From Rubrivivax rivuli (GTDB lineage: Bacteria > Pseudomonadota > Gammaproteobacteria > Burkholderiales > Burkholderiaceae_C), in assembly GCF_004016505.1 (NCBI RefSeq), contig NZ_SACR01000005.1:372001-436000 (forward strand): DNA of 64,000 nucleotides, in the 5' to 3' direction. How positions within the stretch are numbered: position 1 is the stretch's first letter; every line of letters begins with the position of its first letter. The notes below the pieces were generated by a model. It did no database searches, was not told the origin of the DNA, and was given only the letters and a program-made list of their open reading frames with translations. Of this stretch, positions 28,550-36,626 are shown one piece after another. The position numbers were made by a program, and so were the translations under genes.

Positions 28550-30207
28550 GGGGCGGCTTCGTCTGGGGTGGGCGGTGCCGGGGGCCAGCGAGGTGCCGGC
28601 GGCAACGGCAGCACGCACTCGAAGCTGGCGCCACCGTGGGCGCGGGCGCGGTAGCGCAGCGTGCCGCCATGGGCCTGGGCGATGGCGCGGCACAGCGCCA
28701 GGCCCACGCCGGCACCGCGGCGCGACGGGGCGTCTGCGGCCGGTGCCTCCGGGCCCGTGCCGCGTTCGAAGGCCTGGAAGATGCGTTCGCGTTCGGCCGG
28801 CGGCACGCCGGGGCCCCGGTCGCGCACGGCCAGCACCAGCTCGGGCTCTGCAGCGGTGGCCGCCTCGCGGTGCACACGCAGCTCCACCTCGGCCACGCCC
28901 TCGCTGTTGCGACCGTGCGTGAGCGCGTTGAAGACCAGGTTGTCGAGCAACTGCACCAGCAGCTCGGCACTGCAGCGCAGCAGTGGCAGGCCCGGTTCCA
29001 CGCGCAGCTTCAGCACCAGCGACGGGTGCTGCTGGCGCAGGCGCTGCACCACGCTGCCGGCGAGTTCTTCCACCGATTCCCAGGCCTGCCAGTCGGCCGG
29101 CAGCGTGCGGCCCGGTGGGCCGGGCGGGCCCAGGCGGGCCAGCTGCAGCGTGTTGTTGGTCAGGCGCGTGAGGTGGCCCACCTCGTCGACGATGCGAGCG
29201 GCCAGGCGCTGGCGCTGGGCGGGGCTCAGTCGTTCGTCCTGCGCCTGCAGCGAAGAGGCCGCGCCCAGCACCGTGGCCAGCGGGGTGCGGTAGTCGTGCG
29301 AGATGCCGGCCAGCAGCGTGTTGCGCAACTGCTGGGCCTGCGCTTCCTCGGCGGCGGCCGTGGCGGCGGCGTGCGCGCGGGCGCGGGCCAGCGCCAGGCC
29401 GAACTGGTCGCACAGCGCCTGGGCGTGCGCGCGGGCCGTGGCGGCTTCTTCGGGCGGCTGCGGGGGCTGGCGCAGCAGCGCCGCGCCCAGGCTGCCGGCC
29501 GGCGCATGGCCACCGCGGCCGCGCAAGGGCAGGTACCAGGCCGGTTGCTCTTCGTGCTTGCCGCTGCCCGGGCCCATGGCCTGCCCGCGGCTGAGACACA
29601 ACCACAGGCCGGTGCGCTCGTCGGCATCGGCCTCGCCCAGCAAGCTGCCGTCTTGCGGCCCGGCGCTGCCGGGCGCAGCGAGCAGCAGCGCCGTGAGGGC
29701 CTCGCCGGCTGTGTGGGAGGCGTCGGCCGCGTGGGCCGGGCTCAGCCGCCCCAGCAGCTCGCGCAGCGCGGGCGCGGCCTGCAGCGGGTCGTCGGCATCG
29801 CGCAGGCGTTCCCCCAGCTGCAGCAGGTCTTGCGCGCGCTGCGCATGGGCGCGTTCGGCCGTGGCCAGGCGTCGCTGGCGGTCCATCAGCAGCGTGACCA
29901 CCGTGCTCACCACGCCCAGCGTCAACAGCAGCAGCCAGTGCGCACGCAGGTCGACATCGAAGCTGCCGCGCGGCGGCACGAAGCCGACATTGAAGCCCAC
30001 CACCGCCAGCAGCGCCGCAGCCAGGGCCAGCCACAGCGGCAGCCACAGCGCGGCCACCGCGGCCGCGAGCACCGGCACCAGGGCCAGCTGCGCCAGTTCG
30101 GCCTGGCCGTCCAGCGCCACCATCAGGGCCGCGGCCAGCACCCACACCAGCAGCCCGGGCCAGAGGCGGTGGGCCTCGGGCCGCACCGGGGCCGTCAACC
30201 GTGCCAT
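28546..30207 (-). CDS. Short KdpD-like sensor histidine kinase (DUF4118 type)
   Basis: The start at ATG 30207 gives 553 residues. Residues 12-115 hold about four hydrophobic helices resembling the DUF4118 membrane unit of KdpD. A linker with possible GAF character follows, then the kinase: H-box ISHDYRTPLATVLG near residue 310, an N-box (DNLVFNALTHG), and G-boxes DRGPGVPP and GAGVGLALCRAIA. Full KdpD is about 890 residues and begins with cytoplasmic KdpD/universal-stress domains that bind nucleotides; these are absent here. It is translationally coupled to the kdpE-like gene. It may sense potassium or turgor, but through a reduced input side. Confidence 0.9.
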   Translation of the reverse strand: MARLTAPVRPEAHRLWPGLLVWVLAAALMVALDGQAELAQLALVPVLAAAVAALWLPLWLALAAALLAVVGFNVGFVPPRGSFDVDLRAHWLLLLTLGVVSTVVTLLMDRQRRLATAERAHAQRAQDLLQLGERLRDADDPLQAAPALRELLGRLSPAHAADASHTAGEALTALLLAAPGSAGPQDGSLLGEADADERTGLWLCLSRGQAMGPGSGKHEEQPAWYLPLRGRGGHAPAGSLGAALLRQPPQPPEEAATARAHAQALCDQFGLALARARAHAAATAAAEEAQAQQLRNTLLAGISHDYRTPLATVLGAASSLQAQDERLSPAQRQRLAARIVDEVGHLTRLTNNTLQLARLGPPGPPGRTLPADWQAWESVEELAGSVVQRLRQQHPSLVLKLRVEPGLPLLRCSAELLVQLLDNLVFNALTHGRNSEGVAEVELRVHREAATAAEPELVLAVRDRGPGVPPAERERIFQAFERGTGPEAPAADAPSRRGAGVGLALCRAIAQAHGGTLRYRARAHGGASFECVLPLPPAPRWPPAPPTPDEAAP

Positions 30208-30221
30208 CCGACCACTGCCTT

Positions 30222-31148
30222 TCAGCGCGCCTCGGCCAGGAAGGCCTGCACCGCGGCCAGCCCTGCCGCAGGGGCTTCTTCGTGAGGCACGTGGCCCACG
30301 CCGGGCAGCACCACCAGGCGGGCCTGGGGCAGATCGCGCAGGTAGTCTTGCGCGTTGGCCACGGGGATCATGCGATCGGCCTCGCCCCACAGCAGCAGCG
30401 TGGGCGCGGGGATGGTGCGCAGCAGCGGCGGTGGGGGCAGCAGGTTCAGCTGCTGCAGCCGCGCGATGATGGCCGGCCGCACGCCGGGGGCCAGCATCAG
30501 CGCGTGGTAGCGCGTGACGAGCGCTTCGCTCATCACCGCGTCGGGGTCGGCGTAGGCCGGCGCCAGGCTCCAGCGCAGCACGGCCTTGGGCAGCGCGAAC
30601 TGCATGGCCTTGGCCACCACACCCACCTCCGGCGCCTTGCCGTACTCGAAACCCGGGCTGGCGAAGCCGTCTGGGGCCACGAGCACCAGCCGATCGACCC
30701 GGGCAGGCTCTGCCGCCGCGTAGCGCCAGGCCAGGCGCCCGCCCATCGAGTGCCCCAGCACCGTGGCGCGCGCCACGCCGCGCTGCGTGAGCAGGGCCGA
30801 GAGCAGCGCGATGCCGCGCTCGTCGCTGTAATCGCCGTTGGGGTCGGCGCCGGTGAGGCCGGCGCCGGGCAGGTCGATGCGGATCACGCGGTGCGTGGCC
30901 GCCAGGCCCGTGGCCCAGGCCTCCCAGGTGTGCAGGCTGCTGCCGAAACCGTGCAGCATCAGCACCACCGGGCGCTCGGAGCCGGCCTGGGGGGCGCTGT
31001 CGCGGACATGCAGGCGCAGGCCCATCAACTCGACGAACTCGCTGCCGGGGCCGGCATAGCGCGCTTCCAGTTCGGCGCGCGGCAGGTCGGGCGTCCACAG
31101 CCAGCCGCCGCCCAGCAGGGCCAGCAGGAGCAGCAGGGCGAGGGTCAT
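30222..31148 (-). CDS. Alpha/beta hydrolase with N-terminal membrane anchor
   Basis: This 308-residue protein begins with a hydrophobic segment (about residues 2-19), so it is anchored in or exported across the inner membrane. The alpha/beta hydrolase core has the oxyanion region LHGFGSS, nucleophile elbow GHSMGG, Asp in LLWGEADRMIP, and His in GVGHVPHEE, a complete triad. It precedes the kdpD-like gene by 14 bases on the same strand and is probably the first gene of a hydrolase-kdpD-kdpE-kup operon. The substrate is unknown. Confidence 0.88.
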   Translation of the reverse strand: MTLALLLLLALLGGGWLWTPDLPRAELEARYAGPGSEFVELMGLRLHVRDSAPQAGSERPVVLMLHGFGSSLHTWEAWATGLAATHRVIRIDLPGAGLTGADPNGDYSDERGIALLSALLTQRGVARATVLGHSMGGRLAWRYAAAEPARVDRLVLVAPDGFASPGFEYGKAPEVGVVAKAMQFALPKAVLRWSLAPAYADPDAVMSEALVTRYHALMLAPGVRPAIIARLQQLNLLPPPPLLRTIPAPTLLLWGEADRMIPVANAQDYLRDLPQARLVVLPGVGHVPHEEAPAAGLAAVQAFLAEAR

Positions 31149-31335
31149 GCGTTTCAAGCCGGGCGTGGTGCGGAGCAAGCTGCGGTGGTGGTCGTGGGGC
31201 CTGCGTGACGGGGCTGGCGCGCCGGCGCATTCTGGCTCAGGGTGACCGTGGATCAGGGTAAGTCTTGAAGGCCGGGCCGCGGCGGCGCCGTTACCTTCGC
31301 AGCCCTGCCCATCCACCTGACGGAGATCCCTGCCC

Positions 31336-32376
31336 ATGAAACGCCGTTCCTTCGTGCAAGGTGCCGCTGCCGCCGCCCTGGGCGTGCCGCACCTGGCCGG
31401 TCTGGCCCAGCAGAGCGTGACGCTGAAGTTCCACACCTTCATGCAGCCCATGAGCAACGTGTGGCTCACCATGCACAAGCCGTGGATGGAGAAGGTGGAG
31501 AAGGAATCGGGCGGCCGCATCAAGTTCGAGGCCTACCCGGCCATGCAGCTGGGCGGCACGCCGGTGCAGCTGTACGACCAGGCCAAGGACGGTGTCGTCG
31601 ACGTCGTCTGGACGCTGCCGGGCAACACCGCCGGCCGCTTCCCGCGCGTGGAAGTGTTCGAGCTGCCCTTCATGATGACCAACGCCGAGGCCACCTCCAA
31701 GGCCTACTGGGAGTACTTCCAGACCCAGTGCGCCGACGAGTTCAAGGACACCCATGTCATCGCCGTGCAGGTGCACGGCCCCGGGGTCTTCCACAGCGCC
31801 AGCAAGCCCATCACCAAGGCCGCCGACCTGAAGGGCATGAAGGTGCGCGGCCCCACGCGCCAGGTGACGAACATGCTGCGCTCGCTGGGCGCCATCCCCG
31901 TGGGCATGCCGCTGCCGGGCATTCCCGATGCCTTGAGCAAGGGCACCATCGAGGCCTGCGTCATCCCCTGGGAGGTGGTGCCCTCGGTGAAGGTGCATGA
32001 ACTCAGCAAGTTCCACAGCGAGTTCCCGACCAGCGGCCCTGCGCTCTACACCACCACCTTCGTGATGGCGATGAACAAGGCGCGCTACGAGGGCCTGGCG
32101 CCCGACCTCAAGAAGGTCATCGACAACAACAGCGGCATGGCCACCAGCGCCTGGCTGGGCAAGACGCAGGAAAGCAACGACCCCATCGGCCGCAAGAGCG
32201 CCACCGACCGCAAGAACGCCATCCACACCTTCACGGCCGCCGAGACGCAGGAGTTCATCCAGCTCAGCGCCGCCATCGACGACGCCTGGGTGGCCGACAT
32301 GGACAAGCGCGGCTTCAAGGGCAAGGCCCTGCTCGACAGCGCCAAGGCGCTGATCGCCAAGCACACGCGCGGCTGA
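31336..32376 (+). CDS. TRAP transporter periplasmic substrate-binding protein (DctP), orphan
   Basis: This 346-residue protein starts MKRRSFVQGAAAAALG, a twin-arginine-like export signal with cleavage near LAGLAQQ. The mature part has typical DctP features, including LKGMKVRGPTRQVTNMLRSLG with its substrate-contacting Arg and the following GMPLPGIPDALSKGTIEACV. GGAG near 31322 supports the start. There are no DctQ/DctM genes beside it; the only permease pair in the window is at 15714-17506, which lacks a receptor. The 187 bases upstream contain two direct copies of TCAGGGT (31237 and 31253), of unknown meaning. Confidence 0.93.
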   Translation: MKRRSFVQGAAAAALGVPHLAGLAQQSVTLKFHTFMQPMSNVWLTMHKPWMEKVEKESGGRIKFEAYPAMQLGGTPVQLYDQAKDGVVDVVWTLPGNTAGRFPRVEVFELPFMMTNAEATSKAYWEYFQTQCADEFKDTHVIAVQVHGPGVFHSASKPITKAADLKGMKVRGPTRQVTNMLRSLGAIPVGMPLPGIPDALSKGTIEACVIPWEVVPSVKVHELSKFHSEFPTSGPALYTTTFVMAMNKARYEGLAPDLKKVIDNNSGMATSAWLGKTQESNDPIGRKSATDRKNAIHTFTAAETQEFIQLSAAIDDAWVADMDKRGFKGKALLDSAKALIAKHTRG

Positions 32377-32391
32377 GGCACGCCAGCCCGA

Positions 32392-32415
32392 CGCGCGCGC
32401 CGGCCGGCGCGCGCG
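32392..32415. terminator. 24-bp perfect GC palindrome between convergent genes
   Basis: Every base from 32392 to 32403 pairs with 32404 to 32415, made only of G and C. It lies between the ends of the TRAP receptor gene (32376) and the minus-strand aminopeptidase gene (32431). With no T-run it is a weak candidate for a bidirectional terminator. Confidence 0.4.
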
Positions 32416-32430
32416 GCGGGCCGGGGGCCT

Positions 32431-34236
32431 TCAGATCGGCGCGGTGCGCTCGTTCAGCCAGACCAGGGCGGCGCCCTGCACGCGCGGCGCCAGGCGTTCG
32501 CGCACGGTGGCGTGGTAGGCGTTGAGCCAGGCCACCTCGTCGGCGCGCAGCAGGCTCTTGTCGATGCAGCGCGTGTCGATGGGGCAGAGCGTGAGCGTCT
32601 CGAACTCGAGGAACTCGTCGAAGGTGCTGCCTTCGGCCGTGGTGGCCGGCACGTTGAGCACCAGGTTCTCGATGCGCACGCCCCACTGGCCGGGCCGGTA
32701 CACGCCGGGCTCGATGCTGGTGATCATGCCGGGCTGCATCGCCATGTCGGCGTGGGCGATGGCCTTGCTGATGCTCTGCGGGCCTTCGTGCACGTTGAGG
32801 AAGTAACCCACGCCGTGGCCGGTGCCGTGGCCGAAATCGATGCCGTGCTCCCACAGCGGCGCGCGCGCCAGCGCGTCGAGCATGGGGCTGAGCGTGCCGC
32901 GCGGAAAGCGCGTGCGGCTCAGGTTCATCGTGCCCTTGAGCACCAGTGTGTAGTCGCGCTTCATCGCCGCGCTGACGGTGCCGATGGGCCACACGCGCGT
33001 GATGTCGGTGGTGCCGCCGAGGTACTGCCCGCCGCTGTCGATGAGGAGCAGGCCATCGCCTTCGATGACTGCGTGGGACTCCTCGGTGGCGCGGTAGTGC
33101 GGCATGGCGCCGTTGGCGTTGTAGCCGGCGATGGTGTTGAAGCTCAGGCCCACGAAGCCGGCGCGCAGGGCGCGCTGGGCGCTGAGCTTCTCGTCGATGG
33201 TGAGTTCCGTGATGCGCTCGCCGCGCGCCAGGGCGGCCTCGAACCAGGCGTAGAACTCGCACATCGCCGCGCCGTCTTCGGCCATGGCCTCGCGCACGAA
33301 CCCGGCTTCCTGCGCGCCCTTGCGGCTCTTCAGCAGCGTGCTCGGGTTGATGGCCTCGACGACCGGGCAGCTCACGCGCTGGCGGAAGCCCAGCGTCACG
33401 CGCTTGGGGTCGATGAGCAGCTTCGCCTCGCCGCCCAGCGCGGCCAGGGCCGCGCCGGCATCGGCGTAAGGCGCCACGCGCAGGCCGTCGGCGGCCAGCC
33501 TGGCCGCGAGTTCGGCGCCGACCTTGCCCTCGCCCACGAACAGCGTGGCGCCCTGCAGGTCCATCAGCACGTGGCCCAGGAACACCGGGTTGTAGGTGAC
33601 GTCGCTGCCGCGCAGGTTGGTGAGCCAGGCGATGTCGTCGACGGTGCTGATGAAGTGGTGGCTGGCACCCTGCGCGGCCATCGCCTGGCGCACCTGCGCG
33701 AGCTTGGCCGCACGTGGCAGCGGCGCGTGCGGCGCGGCGTGCTCGTAGACCGGCTGCGCGGGCAGGGCGGGGCGTTCGGGCCAGATGGCGTCGAGCAGAT
33801 CGAGGTCGGTGCGCAGCAGCACGCCCGCGGCGTCCAGCGCGGCCCTCAGCGCCTGCGCGGCGGCCAGGCCCAGCACCTGGCCATCCACGGCCACCACCGC
33901 GCCGCGCGGCGTTTCGCGCGCCAGCCAGTGGATGTGGTCGGCACTGGTGCCGGTGGCGATCTTCACGAGATCGATGCCGGTGCCGGCGAGTTCGGCCTCG
34001 GCCTGCACCCAGTAGCGGCTGTCGGCGAAAAGCGCGGCGCGCTCCACCGTCACCACCAGCGTGGCCATGCTGCCCGTGAAGCCGCTGAGCCACTGACGGC
34101 CCTGCCAGCGCTCGGGCAGGTACTCGCTGAGGTGGGGGTCGGCGCTGGGCATCAGCAGCGCGTGCACGCCTTGCCGGGCCATTTCTTCGCGCAGCTGCGT
34201 GATGCGCAGGCGGACGGGGGAGGTGCGGGTGTCCAT
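32431..34236 (-). CDS. pepP: Xaa-Pro aminopeptidase (M24B family)
   Basis: This enzyme removes N-terminal residues next to proline. The 601-residue length, with two N-terminal creatinase-like domains, a catalytic domain and a C-terminal M24 extension, matches the long eukaryotic-APP1-like form rather than the roughly 440-residue E. coli PepP. Metal ligands are visible: two Asp residues in DSGGQYLGGTTDITR, His in HGTGHGVGYFLNVHEGP, Glu in ITSIEPGVY and Glu in RIENLVLN. A TAGAAT on the minus strand (34281-34276) could be its -10 element. It is convergent with the TRAP receptor gene and divergent from the aminotransferase gene. Confidence 0.94.
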   Translation of the reverse strand: MDTRTSPVRLRITQLREEMARQGVHALLMPSADPHLSEYLPERWQGRQWLSGFTGSMATLVVTVERAALFADSRYWVQAEAELAGTGIDLVKIATGTSADHIHWLARETPRGAVVAVDGQVLGLAAAQALRAALDAAGVLLRTDLDLLDAIWPERPALPAQPVYEHAAPHAPLPRAAKLAQVRQAMAAQGASHHFISTVDDIAWLTNLRGSDVTYNPVFLGHVLMDLQGATLFVGEGKVGAELAARLAADGLRVAPYADAGAALAALGGEAKLLIDPKRVTLGFRQRVSCPVVEAINPSTLLKSRKGAQEAGFVREAMAEDGAAMCEFYAWFEAALARGERITELTIDEKLSAQRALRAGFVGLSFNTIAGYNANGAMPHYRATEESHAVIEGDGLLLIDSGGQYLGGTTDITRVWPIGTVSAAMKRDYTLVLKGTMNLSRTRFPRGTLSPMLDALARAPLWEHGIDFGHGTGHGVGYFLNVHEGPQSISKAIAHADMAMQPGMITSIEPGVYRPGQWGVRIENLVLNVPATTAEGSTFDEFLEFETLTLCPIDTRCIDKSLLRADEVAWLNAYHATVRERLAPRVQGAALVWLNERTAPI

Positions 34237-34403
34237 GGGGGCGATGCTCCAGCAAAGGCGGGCGGAAAGCGCGGAATTCTAGGTGGCAGGGGCGCTTCAT
34301 GCGCCTTCTGCAGGGGCGGCCGCACCCCCCGGTGCAACCCTCAGGCAGGGCCGGGCCCCGGCTGCTAAGCTGACCCGCCCTGCTGTTCACCCCGGAGGCC
34401 GAG

Positions 34404-35531
34404 ATGCCCGGACTGCTGCCCCACCCCGATCCCGACGGCCTGCTCGAGTATTCGGTGGTCTACACCGACCGTGCGCTCAACCACATGGCGCAGCGCTTCC
34501 ACCGTGTCATGCAGGACGTCAGCGCCACGCTCAAGCAGGTCTACGGCGCCAGCGCGGCCATCGTGGTGCCCGGCAGCGGCAGCGTGGGCATGGAGGCCGT
34601 GGCGCGCCAGTTCGCCACCGACCGCCGTGTGCTCGTCATCCGCAACGGCTGGTTCAGCTACCGCTGGAGCCAGATCTTCGAGATGGGTCGCATCCCGAAG
34701 GAAACCACGGTGCTGAAGGCGCGCCTGACCGGCACGGCCCCGAAGTCACCGTTTGCGCCGGTGCCGCTCGACGAGGCCGTGGCGACCATTCGCGCTCAAA
34801 AGCCCGAGGTGGTGTTCGCCCCGCACGTCGAAACCTCCGCCGGCATGCTGCTGCCCGACAGTTACCTGAAGGCCGTGGCCGATGCCGTGCACGAACACGG
34901 CGGCCTCTTCGTGCTGGACTGCGTGGCCAGCGGCGCCATCTGGGTGGACATGCAGGCCACGGGCGTGGACGTCATCGTCACCGCGCCGCAGAAGGGCTGG
35001 AGCAGCACGCCCTGCGCGGGCCTGGTGATGCTGGGTGAGCGCGCGCGGGCGCAGATGGAGCGCACCACCAGCTCGAGCTTCGCGCTCGATCTCAAGAAGT
35101 GGCTGGCCATCATGGAAGCGCACGAGAAGGGCACCAACGCCTACCACGCCACGCTGCCCACCGACGGCCTGGCGCAGCTGCGCGACGTGATGGCCGAGAC
35201 CGCAGCCTTCGGCTTCGACACCGCCAAGGCAGCGCAGCAGGAACTCGGCCGCCGCGTGCGGGTGCTGCTCGAGAGCAAGGGCATCCCCAGCGTGGCCGCG
35301 CCGGGGTTCCAGGCGCCGGGCGTCGTGGTCAGCTACACCGACCACGCCGACTGGCAGAACACCAAGGCCTTTGCGCAGCAGGGCCTGCAGATCGCCGCCG
35401 GCGTGCCCCTGGCCTGCGACGAGCCGGCCGATTTCCGCAGCTTCCGCATCGGCCTCTTCGGGCTGGACAAGCTCAAGAACGTCGACCGCACCGTGGCCAG
35501 CTTCGAGCGCGCCTTGCTGGCGCTGCTGTAG
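34404..35531 (+). CDS. Class V PLP-dependent aminotransferase, serine-pyruvate/alanine-glyoxylate type
   Basis: This 375-residue fold type I enzyme has a glycine-rich cofactor phosphate region (VVPGSGSVGMEAV) near residue 52, the Asp and Ser of LDCVASGAIWVD near 170, and the Schiff-base Lys in TAPQKGWSSTPCAG near 197. These match the alanine-glyoxylate/serine-pyruvate group; the exact donor and acceptor cannot be told. GGAGG six bases upstream supports the ATG. It stands alone between the aminopeptidase gene and a PEP-CTERM gene. Confidence 0.9.
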   Translation: MPGLLPHPDPDGLLEYSVVYTDRALNHMAQRFHRVMQDVSATLKQVYGASAAIVVPGSGSVGMEAVARQFATDRRVLVIRNGWFSYRWSQIFEMGRIPKETTVLKARLTGTAPKSPFAPVPLDEAVATIRAQKPEVVFAPHVETSAGMLLPDSYLKAVADAVHEHGGLFVLDCVASGAIWVDMQATGVDVIVTAPQKGWSSTPCAGLVMLGERARAQMERTTSSSFALDLKKWLAIMEAHEKGTNAYHATLPTDGLAQLRDVMAETAAFGFDTAKAAQQELGRRVRVLLESKGIPSVAAPGFQAPGVVVSYTDHADWQNTKAFAQQGLQIAAGVPLACDEPADFRSFRIGLFGLDKLKNVDRTVASFERALLALL

Positions 35532-35555
35532 CCGCGCGACCGGTGATCGCAGTCT

Positions 35556-36371
35556 TCAGGCAGCGCGGCGGCGCTGCCAGGCCAGCAGGCCGCCGGCGGC
35601 CAGCAGCAGGGCCAGCGTGGAGGGCAGCGGCACGGCCTGCTGCGCAGCCTCGAAGGTGTAGGTGATGCTCAGCGTGCCGTTCAGCCAGCCGGCTGACTGG
35701 CCCCGGCAGTAGGCCACCACCGGGCTGGTGCCCAGGCTGCAGGCCTGGATGTCGACGGTGCCGGTCGTCCGCGCCGTGAAATCGATGTGCTGCACGCTTT
35801 CGCTCTGGACGAAGCGAGCCAGCGTGAAGCTGCGGCGGTTGCTGCTGCTGGCGCCGCCCCAGCCGGTGCCCTGGCTGGTCGACCAGGCCTGGCACTCGGC
35901 CTCGCCCGCGGCGGTGGCCTCGCAGCTCAGCAGGCTGGAGTTGACGGTGCGTTGCCACAGCGTCTCGGCCGCGCCCGGGCCGCTCATGAACAGCGCGAAC
36001 AGGGCCGCGTTGCGGCCCAGCACGGCGACGTCGGCCTCGGGCGCCTCGCGCAGGCAGGCGGCGCCGCAGCCGCTGGTGCCGGCGTAGCCCATCAGGCTGG
36101 CGTTGGTGGTCCAGCGTGCGTTGTAGCTGAGGTCCACCGCCAGCAGCGTGCCGAGCGAGCCGTCGAAGGCCTCCACGCTGAAGCTGCTGCTGGTGCCGTC
36201 CTGCACGCGCTGCGCGCTGACCAGTTCACCGGTGGCCGTGTTGTGGAAGACGGCGAACTTGCTGGTGTAGGTGATGCTGGTGGGCGCTGCATGCGCGGTG
36301 GCGCTCAGCACCAGCGCGCTGGCGAGGCCCAAGGTGGCGGCAACCGAGCGGGCGGTGGCGGGCATGTTCAC
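35556..36371 (-). CDS. Exported PEP-CTERM-like protein with VPLPS variant tag
   Basis: This 271-residue protein has a signal peptide (hydrophobic stretch ending ATAHA near residue 28) and a C-terminal tag with a proline motif, a hydrophobic helix and a basic end (VPLPSTLALLLAAGG ... WQRRR). The motif is VPLPS rather than VPEPS, a known kind of variant. The mature region has several Cys residues and no recognised fold. The start may be GTG 36371 (AGGAAAC correctly spaced) or ATG 36365. A strong sigma-54-type promoter lies upstream at 36483-36468. It is convergent with the aminotransferase gene. Confidence 0.82.
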   Translation of the reverse strand: MNMPATARSVAATLGLASALVLSATAHAAPTSITYTSKFAVFHNTATGELVSAQRVQDGTSSSFSVEAFDGSLGTLLAVDLSYNARWTTNASLMGYAGTSGCGAACLREAPEADVAVLGRNAALFALFMSGPGAAETLWQRTVNSSLLSCEATAAGEAECQAWSTSQGTGWGGASSSNRRSFTLARFVQSESVQHIDFTARTTGTVDIQACSLGTSPVVAYCRGQSAGWLNGTLSITYTFEAAQQAVPLPSTLALLLAAGGLLAWQRRRAA

Positions 36372-36405
36372 GTCTGTTTCCTGGTTCCCAACTTCGGCCT
36401 CGGGA

Positions 36406-36429
36406 CCGCAGCACCCGGGGGTGCTGCGG
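36406..36429. repeat. 11-bp perfect inverted repeat in the PEP-CTERM gene leader
   Basis: CCGCAGCACCC (36406-36416) and GGGTGCTGCGG (36419-36429) pair perfectly across two bases. The element falls inside the predicted leader between the sigma-54 promoter and the gene start at 36371, so it would form a strong RNA hairpin. It could instead be a protein-binding palindrome. Confidence 0.5.
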
Positions 36430-36467
36430 GCTTGCGGTCATGCCGCAGGGCCGTGTGCAGGGTTCGC

Positions 36468-36483
36468 AGCAGGCTTCGTGCCA
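36468..36483 (-). promoter_or_regulatory. Sigma-54 (RpoN) promoter upstream of PEP-CTERM gene
   Basis: On the minus strand the sequence reads TGGCACG, four bases, then CTGCT. The -24 element is a perfect match and the -12 element has one mismatch; GG and GC are ten bases apart. Transcription would start near 36457, leaving a leader of about 86 bases before the gene at 36371. Confidence 0.68.
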
Positions 36484-36586
36484 CGGGCGTTGCGGCGTGA
36501 TTTCCTGCCCGCGCGCGCAGGCGCTTCGTGAACGAATTGGCGCCGTGGCGCAGCGGGGCCGAGGGTTTGCGCGGGGGCGCGCAGCG

Positions 36587-36609
36587 GGCTGTCAGCTCTG
36601 CCGACAGCC
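36587..36609 (-). terminator. Hairpin after kynA
   Basis: A 7-bp inverted repeat (GGCTGTC / GACAGCC) with a nine-base loop begins 18 bases past the kynA stop. No T-run follows on the minus strand, so it is only a candidate end of the kynBUA transcript. Confidence 0.35.
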
Positions 36610-36626
36610 AAATCCTTCACGGCCGT

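Noticed and set aside
32512-34368. A 618-codon plus-strand frame opposite the aminopeptidase gene
   Set aside because: Compositional shadow; all metal ligands of the peptidase are on the minus strand.
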